From Streptomyces poonensis (GTDB lineage: Bacteria > Actinomycetota > Actinomycetes > Streptomycetales > Streptomycetaceae), in the NCBI RefSeq assembly GCF_014650915.1, contig NZ_BMVW01000005.1:62001-126000 (forward strand): 64,000 nt of DNA. Reading direction: 5' to 3'. The notes beneath the pieces are model-generated. The model was given only the letters and a program-made list of their open reading frames with translations. It was not told where the DNA came from and searched no databases. A program made the position numbers and the translations under genes. Shown here piece after piece: positions 35,913 through 44,141 of this stretch (position 1 is its first letter; every line of letters begins with the position of its first letter).

Positions 35913-37996
35913 GCGGCGGCCCGATCGGCGTTACGCCGGGTGATGGCGGCGGTAAGGTCGGCGCGCTTGATGCCGCGCCGGTTGGCGCCCTCGCCGTCGT
36001 CGGTGGTGCCCCACACCTGGCCCGGCTTGATGCCCCAGGGCTTGAGCGCGGCGGTGACGTTCTCGCCCGCCCATCCGGCGTAGGTGTCGGGGTGGGCGGC
36101 ACTGAGGCGGGCGGCGATCCGCTCGCACCACACCGCCTTCTCGTCGTCGGCGATGACGTCCAGGACGTCGGCGAGGATGTCCGAGCCGGTGCCGGACTTC
36201 TCCGGGCCCTTGCCAACGGCGTGCCCGGTGACGTTGCCGTACTCCTCGCGGGCCTGGCGGGCGCGGGCGACGATGCGTTCGGCGGCGACCGCGTCGACGA
36301 ACGCGGAGGCCACGATGCGGGGGTCGTCGCCCTCGCCGGCCATCCAGCAGATCCCGCGGTCGGAGCGGGAGAACATGGTGGCCCGGTACCCGGACTTGTA
36401 CATCGACGTGCCCAGCACCATGTCGTTGGCGGGCTGCCCCATCACCTTCAGGCAAAACCGCAGCACGGCATTGGCGCTGATGCCGGTGGGCAGCGACTTG
36501 GCGTCGGGGCGCTGGGTGCCGAACATGGCCACGATGCCCAGGGCCGGACCGCGCTTGGTCAGGTCGGTGCAGATGGCCTCGATCTCCTTGCCGTACTCCT
36601 CGTGCTCGAAGGGCACCTGGCACTCGTCGAACCCGGCCACGATCGGATGCAGCCCCAGGCTCTTGTCGCTGGCCAGTTCCGGGGTGACCTTGGATTCCGG
36701 GCAGCGGGAGCGGGGCAGCGACTTGATGACCTTGGCCCGGCGGCGCAGTTCCTCCTTCAGCTCCCGCAGCGACTGGACGACGTATTCGATGTCGTCGTCC
36801 TCCTCGCCGGCGCGGTAGCGGTGGCAGACCGGCTCCAGGGCGCCGAAGTCGCCGGTGCCCTTGAAGTCGAACGCGTAGAGCTCCGCGCGTGGGTCGAGGG
36901 CGGCGATGAGCAGCAGCAGCCGCATGAGGAAGGTCTTGCCCATGCGGGGGATGGAGCCGACGACGACGGAGGCGAACATGAGGGTGACGGCGACGTCGCG
37001 CATGCGCTGGTCGTTGCCGAACACCACCGGCTTGAACAGGTCCACCGTCCCGGTCTTGGCGAGTGGCCAGGCGGGCTTGGTGGTCTCGTTCATCGGCTTG
37101 TCGCCCACCCACAGCACCAGGCGTCCTTCGTGCTGTTCGGGGTCGGGGGCGGGCCACACGCAGCCGGTCTTGCGGCGCAGCCCGGAGGCGAGCGGCTTGC
37201 GGGCCTCCATGATGTCCTCGGGTGTCACGCCGTAGGGGAGATCGAGGTCGGCGCGGTAGCCGGGCCCGTCGCGCACGATCTCGGAGACGAACCGCAGGCC
37301 GTTCATGTCCCCGCCCTTTTTGATCGCGGCTGTGATCTTGGCGTTGCCGATCGAGTCCAGCCCGCGCAGCACGATCGAGCCGGTGAGCTTCTGCACCTCG
37401 GTCTTCAGCACCGCCGGACCGACCACCGGGGCGTCCGGCTGCTGCCCGCCCAGCCCCAGCAGCAGCACCCCGCCGGCGGCGAACGCGTACAGATAGGCAG
37501 GGGCGAGGACATAGAGGTAGAGGGCGAAGCCGACGCCGAAGACGGCCGCGACCAGGGCGACCAGGCCGCGCAGCCGGATGCGTCCGGCACGGAGGCGGGC
37601 CAGGCGCATGTACTCCTCGACGTCCTCGGTGCGCACCGCGAACGCCCGCAGGGGGGCGGCCTCGCGGTCCCACACCCACCGGTTCGTCGCGGCCACGAAC
37701 CGGCACGCGCCCCGCGGCGCCATCAGGGCGAGGCGGCCGGCGTACACGGGGATGCGCACCCCGTGGTAGAGGGCGGCGTAGCCGACGTGGGCGCCGGTGT
37801 GACGGGCGGTGGCGGCGAAGTCGCGCCGGTTGGTGAGCCATCCGGCGAGGACCGGCTTGCGCTTCTCGATGCGCACCTTCGGCTCCGGCAGCGCCGGATT
37901 GTCGACCGCGACCGGCGCGGCCGGGGCGTCGTCATCGGAGGTGGGGGCGGGGGTGGGCACGGGGCGCAGGTGCGGGCCCGTCGTGCTGTCCGTCAT
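35909..37996 (-). CDS. tra: FtsK/SpoIIIE-like DNA translocase (conjugative Tra)
   Basis: 695 residues. The N-terminal part has a paired membrane region (GLVALVAAVFGVGFALYLYV and YLYAFAAGGVLLLGLG, about residues 145-190). The motor has Walker A GSIPRMGKTF (about residue 346) and Walker B HPIVAGFDE (about 448). The last 100 residues look like a winged helix that could read clt repeats. Such Tra proteins pump double-stranded DNA between hyphae without relaxase. A 46-bp hairpin region separates it from the upstream gene. Confidence 0.93.
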   Translation of the reverse strand: MTDSTTGPHLRPVPTPAPTSDDDAPAAPVAVDNPALPEPKVRIEKRKPVLAGWLTNRRDFAATARHTGAHVGYAALYHGVRIPVYAGRLALMAPRGACRFVAATNRWVWDREAAPLRAFAVRTEDVEEYMRLARLRAGRIRLRGLVALVAAVFGVGFALYLYVLAPAYLYAFAAGGVLLLGLGGQQPDAPVVGPAVLKTEVQKLTGSIVLRGLDSIGNAKITAAIKKGGDMNGLRFVSEIVRDGPGYRADLDLPYGVTPEDIMEARKPLASGLRRKTGCVWPAPDPEQHEGRLVLWVGDKPMNETTKPAWPLAKTGTVDLFKPVVFGNDQRMRDVAVTLMFASVVVGSIPRMGKTFLMRLLLLIAALDPRAELYAFDFKGTGDFGALEPVCHRYRAGEEDDDIEYVVQSLRELKEELRRRAKVIKSLPRSRCPESKVTPELASDKSLGLHPIVAGFDECQVPFEHEEYGKEIEAICTDLTKRGPALGIVAMFGTQRPDAKSLPTGISANAVLRFCLKVMGQPANDMVLGTSMYKSGYRATMFSRSDRGICWMAGEGDDPRIVASAFVDAVAAERIVARARQAREEYGNVTGHAVGKGPEKSGTGSDILADVLDVIADDEKAVWCERIAARLSAAHPDTYAGWAGENVTAALKPWGIKPGQVWGTTDDGEGANRRGIKRADLTAAITRRNADRAAA

Positions 37997-38034
37997 GCTG
38001 GGTACTCCCTGCTACTCAGATGGGTGGTGAAGGG

Positions 38035-38079
38035 CCCGGGGGCGGCCTGTTTCCTTGGCCGGGACGACCGCCCCCGGGG
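38035..38079 (-). terminator. Hairpin upstream of tra
   Basis: CCCGGGGGCGG (38035-38045) pairs with CCGCCCCCGGG (38068-38078). It lies between the 65-residue gene and tra and may lower tra expression relative to the spread genes. Confidence 0.55.
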
Positions 38080-38084
38080 CGTTG

Positions 38085-38282
38085 CTACTTGCTCTTGCTG
38101 GCGCGTTCGGCGCGCTTGCGGGCCTGCTCCTCGATCCGTTCGACCTTGCGCTGAAGGTCGCTCTGGTCGACTCGGCCGCCGTTCTGGCGGTCGTCGGCGA
38201 GGCCGCGCTTGGCCATCCGGGCGACGTACCAGGCGACCTTGGTCTTCTCGCCGGCGGTCAAGCGGAGTCGTTCGCTGCTCAC
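38085..38282 (-). CDS. Small basic AICE protein (DUF6257-like)
   Basis: 65 residues, highly charged: SSERLRLTAGEKTKVAWY at the start, then KVERIEEQARKRAERASKSK, a probable short coiled coil. The GTG at 38282 has GGGAG six bases upstream; a longer frame from 38420 lacks one. It resembles the short proteins named DUF6257 that lie upstream of tra in Streptomyces elements, a family assignment from memory of the pattern. The function is unknown. Confidence 0.7.
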   Translation of the reverse strand: MSSERLRLTAGEKTKVAWYVARMAKRGLADDRQNGGRVDQSDLQRKVERIEEQARKRAERASKSK

Positions 38283-38361
38283 GGTGGTCTCCCGTTCCGG
38301 GCCGGGCTGTCCGGCTCCCGACGGCCCCGGACCGCACCGGGTCCGAAACCGCGGGGAACCG

Positions 38362-38739
38362 TCAGCGTCGGCGGCGGGCGCGGCGGACGGTGTCGGCGGC
38401 GCGCTTGCCGTCCTTGCCACCGACCGAGCGGACGACGGTCACGACACCCCAGGCGCATACGGCCGCGAGGAACGCGAGCAGGGCGAGGTTGGCGGCCATC
38501 GCGGTGAGCGCGCCGACCAGCAGCGGGCCGAAGTAGACCCCGGCCGCCACCGCCCCGGCGCCGACGCCGGAGCCGAGCGCGATGCGCTGCACCGTGCGGT
38601 CCGGCGGCGCCTGGTGCACGTGCTGGTGGATGATCTGCGGCCCGCCGTACTGCTGCGGCGGGGCCGGACGGTGGTCGGTGTAGGTGTAGGTGCCGTCCGG
38701 GAGCTGGACGACCCGGGGCACCTCAGGCAGCGACTCCAT
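38362..38739 (-). CDS. Membrane protein, SpdB-like (DUF6251-like)
   Basis: 125 residues. A soluble N-terminus with PDGTYTYTDHRPAPP and a His-rich HQHVHQ is followed by one or two membrane segments (ALGSGVGAGAVAAGVYFGPL and AANLALLAFLAAVCAWGVV) and a basic tail. AAGGGACC is upstream of the ATG. It overlaps the preceding gene by 17 bases. The position fits intramycelial spread proteins. Confidence 0.75.
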   Translation of the reverse strand: MESLPEVPRVVQLPDGTYTYTDHRPAPPQQYGGPQIIHQHVHQAPPDRTVQRIALGSGVGAGAVAAGVYFGPLLVGALTAMAANLALLAFLAAVCAWGVVTVVRSVGGKDGKRAADTVRRARRRR

Positions 38740-39070
38740 CGCAGGTCCCTTCTGGATAGGCGCACGGCACGCACGTGCCGAGCGCGGCGGGGATGACGTA
38801 GCCCGCATCGCGATGGCAGGCGGGGCAGGTACGGCGGGCAGCGTTCGCCTTGGCCAGGGCCGCCCGCCGGGCGGGGGTCATGGGCCGGACCGGCTTGGCC
38901 AGGTCGACCCGGTACAGGTAGGCGACCAGCGGCCCCCGCTGGCGGCGGGGACGCTGCAGCTCGGCGGCCACGGGCTGACCGCCGGGCCGCAGTCCGCGGG
39001 CGCGGAGTTGGCGGCGGGTGGCGTAGCCGTCCGGGGCGAGGCGCCACCGGTATACCGGCAGCGCGCCCAT
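38723..39070 (-). CDS. RRQRL-motif zinc-binding protein
   Basis: 115 residues. The N-terminal half has YATRRQLRARGLRPGGQPV, the motif for which this AICE family is named, and the C-terminal third has a Cys4 site (CPACHRDAGYVIP then CVPCAYP). The ATG at 39070 overlaps the stop of the previous gene as TGATG. Probably a nucleic-acid-binding accessory of transfer; the function is unproven. Confidence 0.8.
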   Translation of the reverse strand: MGALPVYRWRLAPDGYATRRQLRARGLRPGGQPVAAELQRPRRQRGPLVAYLYRVDLAKPVRPMTPARRAALAKANAARRTCPACHRDAGYVIPAALGTCVPCAYPEGTCDGVAA

Positions 39071-39936
39071 CAGGCCACGCGCTTCCACGCGGCCCGCAGG
39101 CGGACTTCAGAGGCGGAGTGGCCGGCCGCCCGGAAGCGGGCGGCCATCTCCCGGTAGGACAGGGCCGGGGTCTGGCTGTGGCGGATTCTGTCGACCAGCG
39201 CGTCCAGCTCCGCATCGGTGAGCGCGGGCGCCGCCTCCAGCGCGGGCACCGGCTCGGCGGGGCCCCACACGGGGAGTTCCCAGCGGGGTGTGACGCCGGG
39301 TGTGACGGGGGTCGTCACGCTGGTCAGCGCCCTGCCGGTGTCCTCGCCGTCCCGGGCCGTCGCCAGGGTCGACCAGGCCCGGGAGAGGGTTTGTGCGGTC
39401 TTGGCCTGGACGCGTGCGACGCGCGCCCCAGCGGCCGTCACGGCCGTCAAGCGGGTCTCCTCGGTGGCTGCTTCGGCGCGGAGCCGGGCGCGGGCCACGG
39501 CCGCCTCGTCCCGGGCCTCCTGCTGGATGCCGCGGATCGAGTCGAGCGCGGACGGGGTAAGCGCGGTGCGCTCCCACAGCCCGTGCACCAGCCACAGCGC
39601 CTTGGCCGCCAGCGGCAACCAGGCGACGGCCAGCCATGCCCCGGCGGAGCCCTCGGCGGTCAGCGCGTGCGCGACCAGAACCCCGGTCGCGATGAGGCCG
39701 AAGGACCAGCCGACGGCGGTCACGGCGTTGCTGTGGTCGCCCTGCGCCGCCAGGCGGCGTTCGTAGGCGAGAGTAGCCAGCCAACCGCCGTCGATACCGA
39801 GCCCGACGACCACGGCGACCGGCCACGGCACCGCCGTGCCCAGCCACATGACGACCACGGCCAGGGTGAGGACCATGGACACGGCCGTCATGGCGACGGC
39901 GGGCAGCACGGTCTTGGCGCTTGTCTGGGCGGTCAC
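39070..39936 (-). CDS. DUF2637 membrane protein, SpdB2-type spread protein
   Basis: 288 residues. Four hydrophobic segments fill about residues 8-125, then a charged Arg/Ala-rich helix (about 135-200), and a C-terminal domain with DAELDALVDRIRHSQTPALSYREMAA, which may read DNA. DUF2637 proteins are the usual spread membrane proteins of AICEs. The GTG at 39936 overlaps the upstream stop as GTGA, and the downstream gene overlaps by one base, so translation is coupled on both sides. Confidence 0.85.
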   Translation of the reverse strand: MTAQTSAKTVLPAVAMTAVSMVLTLAVVVMWLGTAVPWPVAVVVGLGIDGGWLATLAYERRLAAQGDHSNAVTAVGWSFGLIATGVLVAHALTAEGSAGAWLAVAWLPLAAKALWLVHGLWERTALTPSALDSIRGIQQEARDEAAVARARLRAEAATEETRLTAVTAAGARVARVQAKTAQTLSRAWSTLATARDGEDTGRALTSVTTPVTPGVTPRWELPVWGPAEPVPALEAAPALTDAELDALVDRIRHSQTPALSYREMAARFRAAGHSASEVRLRAAWKRVA

Positions 39937-40379
39937 AGCGCACCCCCTGCGGTGAGCAGGGCGGCGAGGATGAGCAGCGCGCCCCCGGCGCATGTGAGGT
40001 CGACCGCGCGGCGCAGGCCGGTGAACTTGGCGACCGCGAGCCGGGACAGACCCGCGATGTCGGCCGCCAGGTCCCCGGCAACCGCCTCGTGGATCTCCTC
40101 GGCGGTGAGGGTGGCCCACAGCGGGAAGCCGTGCTGACCGCGCAGGTTCGGCCGGGTCGAGCGCAGCAGCATGCCGGCCGCACCGACCAGCAGCGCCATC
40201 CCGAGCCCGCCCACCACCATGGCGGGCAGGTTCAGGGGCGCGTCCTTGGCGACGGTCCAGGCGCCCGCCAGAACCGCGCCGACGAACGCCAGCAGCAGCC
40301 CGGTCTTGGTGTCGGTCCGCGCGATCTCCGCCTTCACCTCGGCGTGCGCGGTCATCAGGTTCCGGTCGGCGGCGCTCAT
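39933..40379 (-). CDS. Pycsar-effector-like (PycTM/DUF5706) membrane protein
   Basis: 148 residues. The block EIARTDTKTGLLLAFVGAVL (about residues 17-36) is the start of the PycTM pattern, where a charged D-T-K-x-G/S turn enters the first membrane helix. A second helix pair (AMVVGGLGMALLVGAAGMLL) and a last helix (GGALLILAALLTAGG) follow. In Pycsar defence such proteins open membranes when cCMP or cUMP is made. No cyclase gene is nearby and the gene is coupled to spread genes by overlaps on both sides, so a role in transfer or entry exclusion is as likely. Confidence 0.75.
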   Translation of the reverse strand: MSAADRNLMTAHAEVKAEIARTDTKTGLLLAFVGAVLAGAWTVAKDAPLNLPAMVVGGLGMALLVGAAGMLLRSTRPNLRGQHGFPLWATLTAEEIHEAVAGDLAADIAGLSRLAVAKFTGLRRAVDLTCAGGALLILAALLTAGGAL

Positions 40380-40645
40380 GCAGCACCCCCGGGCAGGCTC
40401 GCGGCGGCGGTGCGGTTGATCAGCGCAACCCGCGCGGCCAGCGCCCGCCGACGGGCGCGGCGGATGCGCCGCTCGTCCAGCTCGGTCGGGATGCGGTCCA
40501 GCGTGGCGATCTGCGCGTCCAGCAGGTCGACGTCCGCGAGGACGACGGGCATCTCCCGCTCGATCGCGTCCAGCTCCGCGGCCGTCGGCTCCATGAAGTC
40601 GGCGAACGCGGTAACAACGTCCTGAACAGTGACGATGTGTTCCAT
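40376..40645 (-). CDS. DUF6284-like AICE protein
   Basis: 89 residues beginning MEHIVTVQDVVTAFADFMEP, then a helical region (LDAIEREMPVVLADVDLL) and a basic Arg-rich end. This matches the DUF6284 family, the usual first gene of the spread operon in Streptomyces AICEs. The ATG has AGAGG about ten bases upstream. It overlaps the next gene as ATGA. The function is unknown. Confidence 0.8.
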   Translation of the reverse strand: MEHIVTVQDVVTAFADFMEPTAAELDAIEREMPVVLADVDLLDAQIATLDRIPTELDERRIRRARRRALAARVALINRTAAASLPGGAA

Positions 40646-40683
40646 TGGGTCGTGTTCCTCTCCAAGGGTGAACGGCCCGAACA

Positions 40684-40713
40684 GCGCCCCCGGTGTTCCA
40701 GCACCGGGGGCGC
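40684..40713 (-). terminator. Hairpin in the spread-operon leader
   Basis: A perfect 12-base stem (40684-40695 with 40702-40713) with a six-base loop lies about 40 bases before the first gene of the operon. It may act as an attenuator. Confidence 0.6.
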
Positions 40714-40902
40714 GCGCCATTGAAGTCGGAAGGTCCGGCTCCCCTCAGCGCTGCTCGTGCGAGACGAGCAGCGGAGGCAGCCGGCCGCCGTTGTCGAAGC
40801 ACGGCGGCGAGGCGTGGTGATGTGCTGTCTCCTTCGGGAACACGGGCTCCCGTTTCAGGCGTATGGAGACGTGACCTCTCGGTCTAAGCCCTCCGGGAGT
40901 GC

Positions 40903-40965
40903 AAAGGGCCCCGGGTCCCTCGCCCCCGCGTACGCGGGGCCTCATGACCCCCGAAGGGGCCCTTT
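40903..40965 (-). terminator. Double hairpin in the spread-operon leader
   Basis: An outer stem AAAGGGCCCC/GGGGCCCTTT (40903-40912 and 40956-40965) encloses the perfect palindrome CCCCGCGTACGCGGGG (40924-40939). It stands between the operator region and the first spread gene on the minus strand. A short open frame at 40745-40945 overlaps it but has no convincing start. Confidence 0.6.
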
Positions 40966-41013
40966 AAGTGCAGGCAAAACAGGGCAGGAAGCCCTACAAG
41001 ACTTCCTGTCCTC

Positions 41014-41094
41014 AGCTCCTCTTTAGGAGTTGCCACGACTATGACGTACCGGCATTGAGTCGTCAACTCCTCTTGAGGACTTATCCTGTACAGG
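41014..41094. promoter_or_regulatory. Divergent control region with two matched operators for the GntR repressor
   Basis: AGCTCCTCTTTAGGAGTTG at 41014-41032 and AACTCCTCTTGAGGACTTA at 41065-41083 share the pattern A-x-CTCCTCTT-x-AGGA-x-TT and each is nearly palindromic. A CCTGTACAGG palindrome follows at 41085-41094. They lie between the GntR gene and the divergent spread operon, as KorSA-type operators do. An extra 7-base inverted repeat (CAGGAAG/CTTCCTG) is at 40985-41008. Confidence 0.65.
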
Positions 41095-41123
41095 CACCCC
41101 AACCGAGGGACGGTGGAGACCGA

Positions 41124-41912
41124 ATGGCCAAGGCGTATGAGCGCATCGCTGACGACCTCAGGCAGCGCATCCGCGCAGGTGAGTGGGGTCCGGGCGAGCG
41201 TCTGCCGGCCGAGACCAAGCTTGCGGAGGACTTCCGCAAGAGCCTGCCCACCCTGCGCCAGGCGCTCGGCGTTTTGCAGGCGGAAGGGCTGATCGAAAAG
41301 CAGCACGGCCGCGGCAACGTGGTCCGTAAGGCTCGCCGTCCGGTGACGCGGACCAACGAGCGTCACCAGTGGGAAAAGGACCGGGCCCGGCAAACGCTCG
41401 AAGAGCGGCAGCAGACCGGGGCCACCGAGCGAGACACGGGTCTGACCATCTCTGACCTGGTCTTCAGCGCTGAGTTCAAAGAGATCGAAGCAGATGAGGA
41501 TCTGGCCGAAGCCTTCGGCGTGCCGGTCGGCACGCGTCTACTCGAACGCGTCTATCGCACTCGGTACCGCGAGGAGGACTCGCCGTTCAACGTCAGCCGG
41601 TCCCGGCTGCTCTACGAGACGGCGGCCGCCAACCCAGACCTACTCGACCCGGACAACGAGCCGTGGCCCGGGGGTACTCAGAATCAGCTCCATACCGTGG
41701 GCATTGAGGTGGACCGCGTCGTCGAGCGCGTGACGGCCCGCCCCCCGACGTTTGAGGAGACCGAAGAGCTGGAACTGACCGCGGGTGTCGCCGTCATGGT
41801 TTTGCGGAAGACGAGTATCGACACGGACGGCCGTGTCGTGGAGGTGGCCGACGTGACGCTGCCAGGAGACCGAACCGTGCTGGAGTTCACCACGCCTTTG
41901 GTCAGGTGGTGA
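41124..41912 (+). CDS. korSA: GntR-family repressor (HutC/KorSA type)
   Basis: 262 residues. A GntR winged helix occupies about residues 1-70 (RLPAETKLAEDFRKSLPTLR, then a QHGRGNVV wing), and a UTRA-type effector domain covers about 95-255. KorSA proteins keep transfer and replication genes of AICEs silent in the integrated state. It is divergent from the spread operon and faces two matching operator-like palindromes, which supports this role and autoregulation. GGTGGAG precedes the ATG. Confidence 0.85.
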   Translation: MAKAYERIADDLRQRIRAGEWGPGERLPAETKLAEDFRKSLPTLRQALGVLQAEGLIEKQHGRGNVVRKARRPVTRTNERHQWEKDRARQTLEERQQTGATERDTGLTISDLVFSAEFKEIEADEDLAEAFGVPVGTRLLERVYRTRYREEDSPFNVSRSRLLYETAAANPDLLDPDNEPWPGGTQNQLHTVGIEVDRVVERVTARPPTFEETEELELTAGVAVMVLRKTSIDTDGRVVEVADVTLPGDRTVLEFTTPLVRW

Positions 41913-41915
41913 CGC

Positions 41916-42671
41916 ATGACCGAGACCATCACCGTCATCACGGCCGTGCACGCACCCGGAGCCGAGTATCTGCCGGACGCGTACAAGTCGCTCACCGAGC
42001 AGGAGATGCCGGCCGGTTGGGAGTGGCAGTGGGTCATCCAGGAAGACGGCGAGACGGATGCTGTCGCTCCCTTCGTGCCCGATGACGAGCGGGTGAGCTT
42101 CGGGCAGGGGCGAGCTGGCCGAGCGGCCATGGCGCGAACGGTGGGCCTTGCGCGTGCGCGCGGCCGGTACGTCAAGGTGCTCGATGCCGACGACATGCTG
42201 ACGCCGGGCACCCTCGCGCGCGACATCGCCGCCCTCTCGGGCGCCAGCATCGGGTGGACCACGTCCCGTGTCCTCGACCTCTTGCCGGACGGTTCGACGG
42301 TGGGCTTCGACCAGGACCCACCGGCCGGCCCCATCGAGCGTGGAACCGTCCTCGAACACTGGAGGGCTCACGACTACCGCGCCCAGGTCCATCCCGCCAC
42401 GTTGTGCGTGCGGAGGGATCTCCTCATGGCCCTCGGCGGATGGATGGCGCTTCCGGCGTCGGAGGACACGGGGCTCCTGCTCGCGCTCAATGCCGTCTCC
42501 CGCGGGTGGTTCAACGCGGAAACGGGGCTCCTCTACAGGAAATGGCCGGGACAGGTGACCAGCCAGGCAGCACACGTGCACGAGGGTGAGCGGTCCGCCC
42601 GCATGGCAGTCATCGGTGCGCGAGCGGAGATCCTGGCGGAATGCACGGGATGGCGCTTCGAGGGCGAGTGA
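41916..42671 (+). CDS. Family 2 glycosyltransferase
   Basis: 251 residues of a GT-A fold: ITVITAVHAPGAEYLPDAYK at the start, the VIQEDGETD strand, and the DxD-like motif LDADDM (about residues 89-94) that holds the metal and nucleotide sugar. The last part contains ASEDTGLLLALNAVSRGWF. It begins four bases after the GntR stop, so the two are co-transcribed. The acceptor is unknown; it might modify the cell surface of the host, for example in exclusion of further copies. Confidence 0.82.
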   Translation: MTETITVITAVHAPGAEYLPDAYKSLTEQEMPAGWEWQWVIQEDGETDAVAPFVPDDERVSFGQGRAGRAAMARTVGLARARGRYVKVLDADDMLTPGTLARDIAALSGASIGWTTSRVLDLLPDGSTVGFDQDPPAGPIERGTVLEHWRAHDYRAQVHPATLCVRRDLLMALGGWMALPASEDTGLLLALNAVSRGWFNAETGLLYRKWPGQVTSQAAHVHEGERSARMAVIGARAEILAECTGWRFEGE

Positions 42672-43241
42672 TCAGTCGTCCGACTGCCGACGGGTGGGCG
42701 GGAGCACGAGGCCTCGCGCACTGTGCTCCTCTGCCTGGAAGGCGCCTCTGACTCCGAGGTCGTTCCTCGCAGCCTCATGGAACTTGTTGATCGCTTGGAA
42801 CACGGTCTCATGCAGCGCGCGCCACTCATCCAGCGTGCCATCTGTCACGCCCCGCGCTCGCCAATCGATCGCATGAACCGCGTCACCGAGGTCGTGCGCA
42901 GCTTCAACGACACCGTCCTCAGCAAGCAGCATCACCCGCTCAAACGCACGGCCGCGGTGGATCACCGTATCCGCTAGTGCAAGCGCCAGTTCCTGCTCGG
43001 TCTTTTCCATGACCCGCATCCCGTGGCGCTCCTCGTAAAGCGCTACGGACGCGTATATGGAGGTCCGGACGCGGTCAACGTACTCGGCGTACGCGTCGAG
43101 CTTCCGCTCGTCCCACCGTGTCAGCATCGTGTACTGCGTCCGCTGACGCTCCATCCGGTGATTGGTGAAGTGCGTCGTTAGCCCGCCCAGCAACACAGCA
43201 GCGATCGTGACGAGCTGCCCCAACAGATCCACGGGCCCCAC
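42672..43241 (-). CDS. Membrane-anchored helical protein of unknown function
   Basis: 189 residues. A single membrane segment at the N-terminus (VDLLGQLVTIAAVLLGGLTT) is followed by a long charged helical region (RQRTQYTMLTRWDERKLDAY, AEYVDRVR). The GTG at 43241 is the likely start. The stop abuts the glycosyltransferase stop on the other strand. No family function is recognised. Confidence 0.7.
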   Translation of the reverse strand: MGPVDLLGQLVTIAAVLLGGLTTHFTNHRMERQRTQYTMLTRWDERKLDAYAEYVDRVRTSIYASVALYEERHGMRVMEKTEQELALALADTVIHRGRAFERVMLLAEDGVVEAAHDLGDAVHAIDWRARGVTDGTLDEWRALHETVFQAINKFHEAARNDLGVRGAFQAEEHSARGLVLPPTRRQSDD

Positions 43242-44035
43242 CCCCTGCCTCAGACCCAGCGAGGATCATAGGGGCTCGTGTGCGCTGTGGGCCATGCGTC
43301 GTCGATGAGCACCCTGGGACCACAAAACAGTGTGCCGGTGCGGTACAACTTCCCCTACGTTCATCAAGGCTTGCTTCGCTCGCGGTCGGCCGTCCTCAGC
43401 TGCGAGCGCCGACCGCCCTCTACCTGGGACTCTTGGCCCGGTGACGCAGGGAACGCCCGTGGGGAACCGTCGCCGCGATCCGGCCTTGAAGGGGAAAACG
43501 CTTCAGCCACCGTAGGACCGTAAAGCGCACGAGCATGAAACACCCCATCAAAACCAACAGGCCCGGGCCGCTCAACGAAGTCGGGATCGATCCAAGGACC
43601 GAGGGGCCGCGCACGCGCGGCGGCGCTGTCCGTCCGTCGCCACCGCTCAGCGGCCAAGAACCCAGCACCGTGCCATGGGGTACAGGGGATTGCCGCACAG
43701 CAGGTCACAGACGCTTTGTGGTAGCGAAAAGGCCGGATCGCGGCGGCGGTTCCCAGCGGGCTACCTCGCTACCGGGTCCGGGGCCCCGTGGCTGGGGCGG
43801 TCGGCTCCGCGACTTCAACGGTCAATGCATGGGTATCAATTGACCACGATGTTCTGGCAGCGTTCGACTCAGGAGCGTCACCAGTCGGTGACGGCCGGGC
43901 CACTCAACCCGTCACCCGGTTCCCTGACCAGGTCCGATCCAAGGCGGGGATGGCTACAGATGAACCTCCAACGTGACCACCGGCCAGCTCGTCGGTAGCT
44001 ACCATGTCGAGAAGCCGGCGCTGCCAACAGCAGTG
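43242..44035. other. Gene-poor stretch in the element
   Basis: Only short, overlapping frames without ribosome sites or recognisable motifs are seen on either strand. Base composition shifts from G+C-rich to more mixed toward the right. It may be decayed cargo. Confidence 0.5.
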
Positions 44036-44141
44036 TTGTTTGCTACTCTTCAGGTATCAACACCCCGCAGTGAAGGCTAGCCAAGCTAGCGCGCTGCGTA
44101 TTATTGCCCCGGGGAGCCGCAAGGCTCCCCGTATTTTTTTG
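44036..44141 (+). ncRNA. Candidate small RNA ended by a strong intrinsic terminator
   Basis: A textbook terminator (GGGGAGCC-gcaa-GGCTCCCC, 44112-44131, then GTATTTTTTT) lies in a stretch with no coding frame. Upstream are TTGTTT (44036) and TATCAA (44055), whose 13-base spacing is short, or an extended TGCTACTCT, as possible promoter elements, and further stem sequences such as GGCTAGCC. A long U tract is rare in Streptomyces. The 5' end is unknown. Confidence 0.45.

Noticed and set aside
35825..38536. A 900-codon open frame on the plus strand opposite tra
   Set aside because: It has no family motif, is Gly/Ala/Val/His/Gln-rich in the way antisense frames of high-G+C genes are, and the minus strand clearly encodes the FtsK-like translocase.
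40745..40945. Short minus-strand frame in the spread-operon leader
   Set aside because: It overlaps the double hairpin, its ATG has no ribosome site, and no motif is recognised. An internal GTG at about 40844 is too close to its purine tract. Left as part of the leader.
43278..43990. Several frames of 60-115 codons on both strands
   Set aside because: They overlap each other, lack ribosome sites and show no domain. They may be decayed cargo but cannot be called genes.
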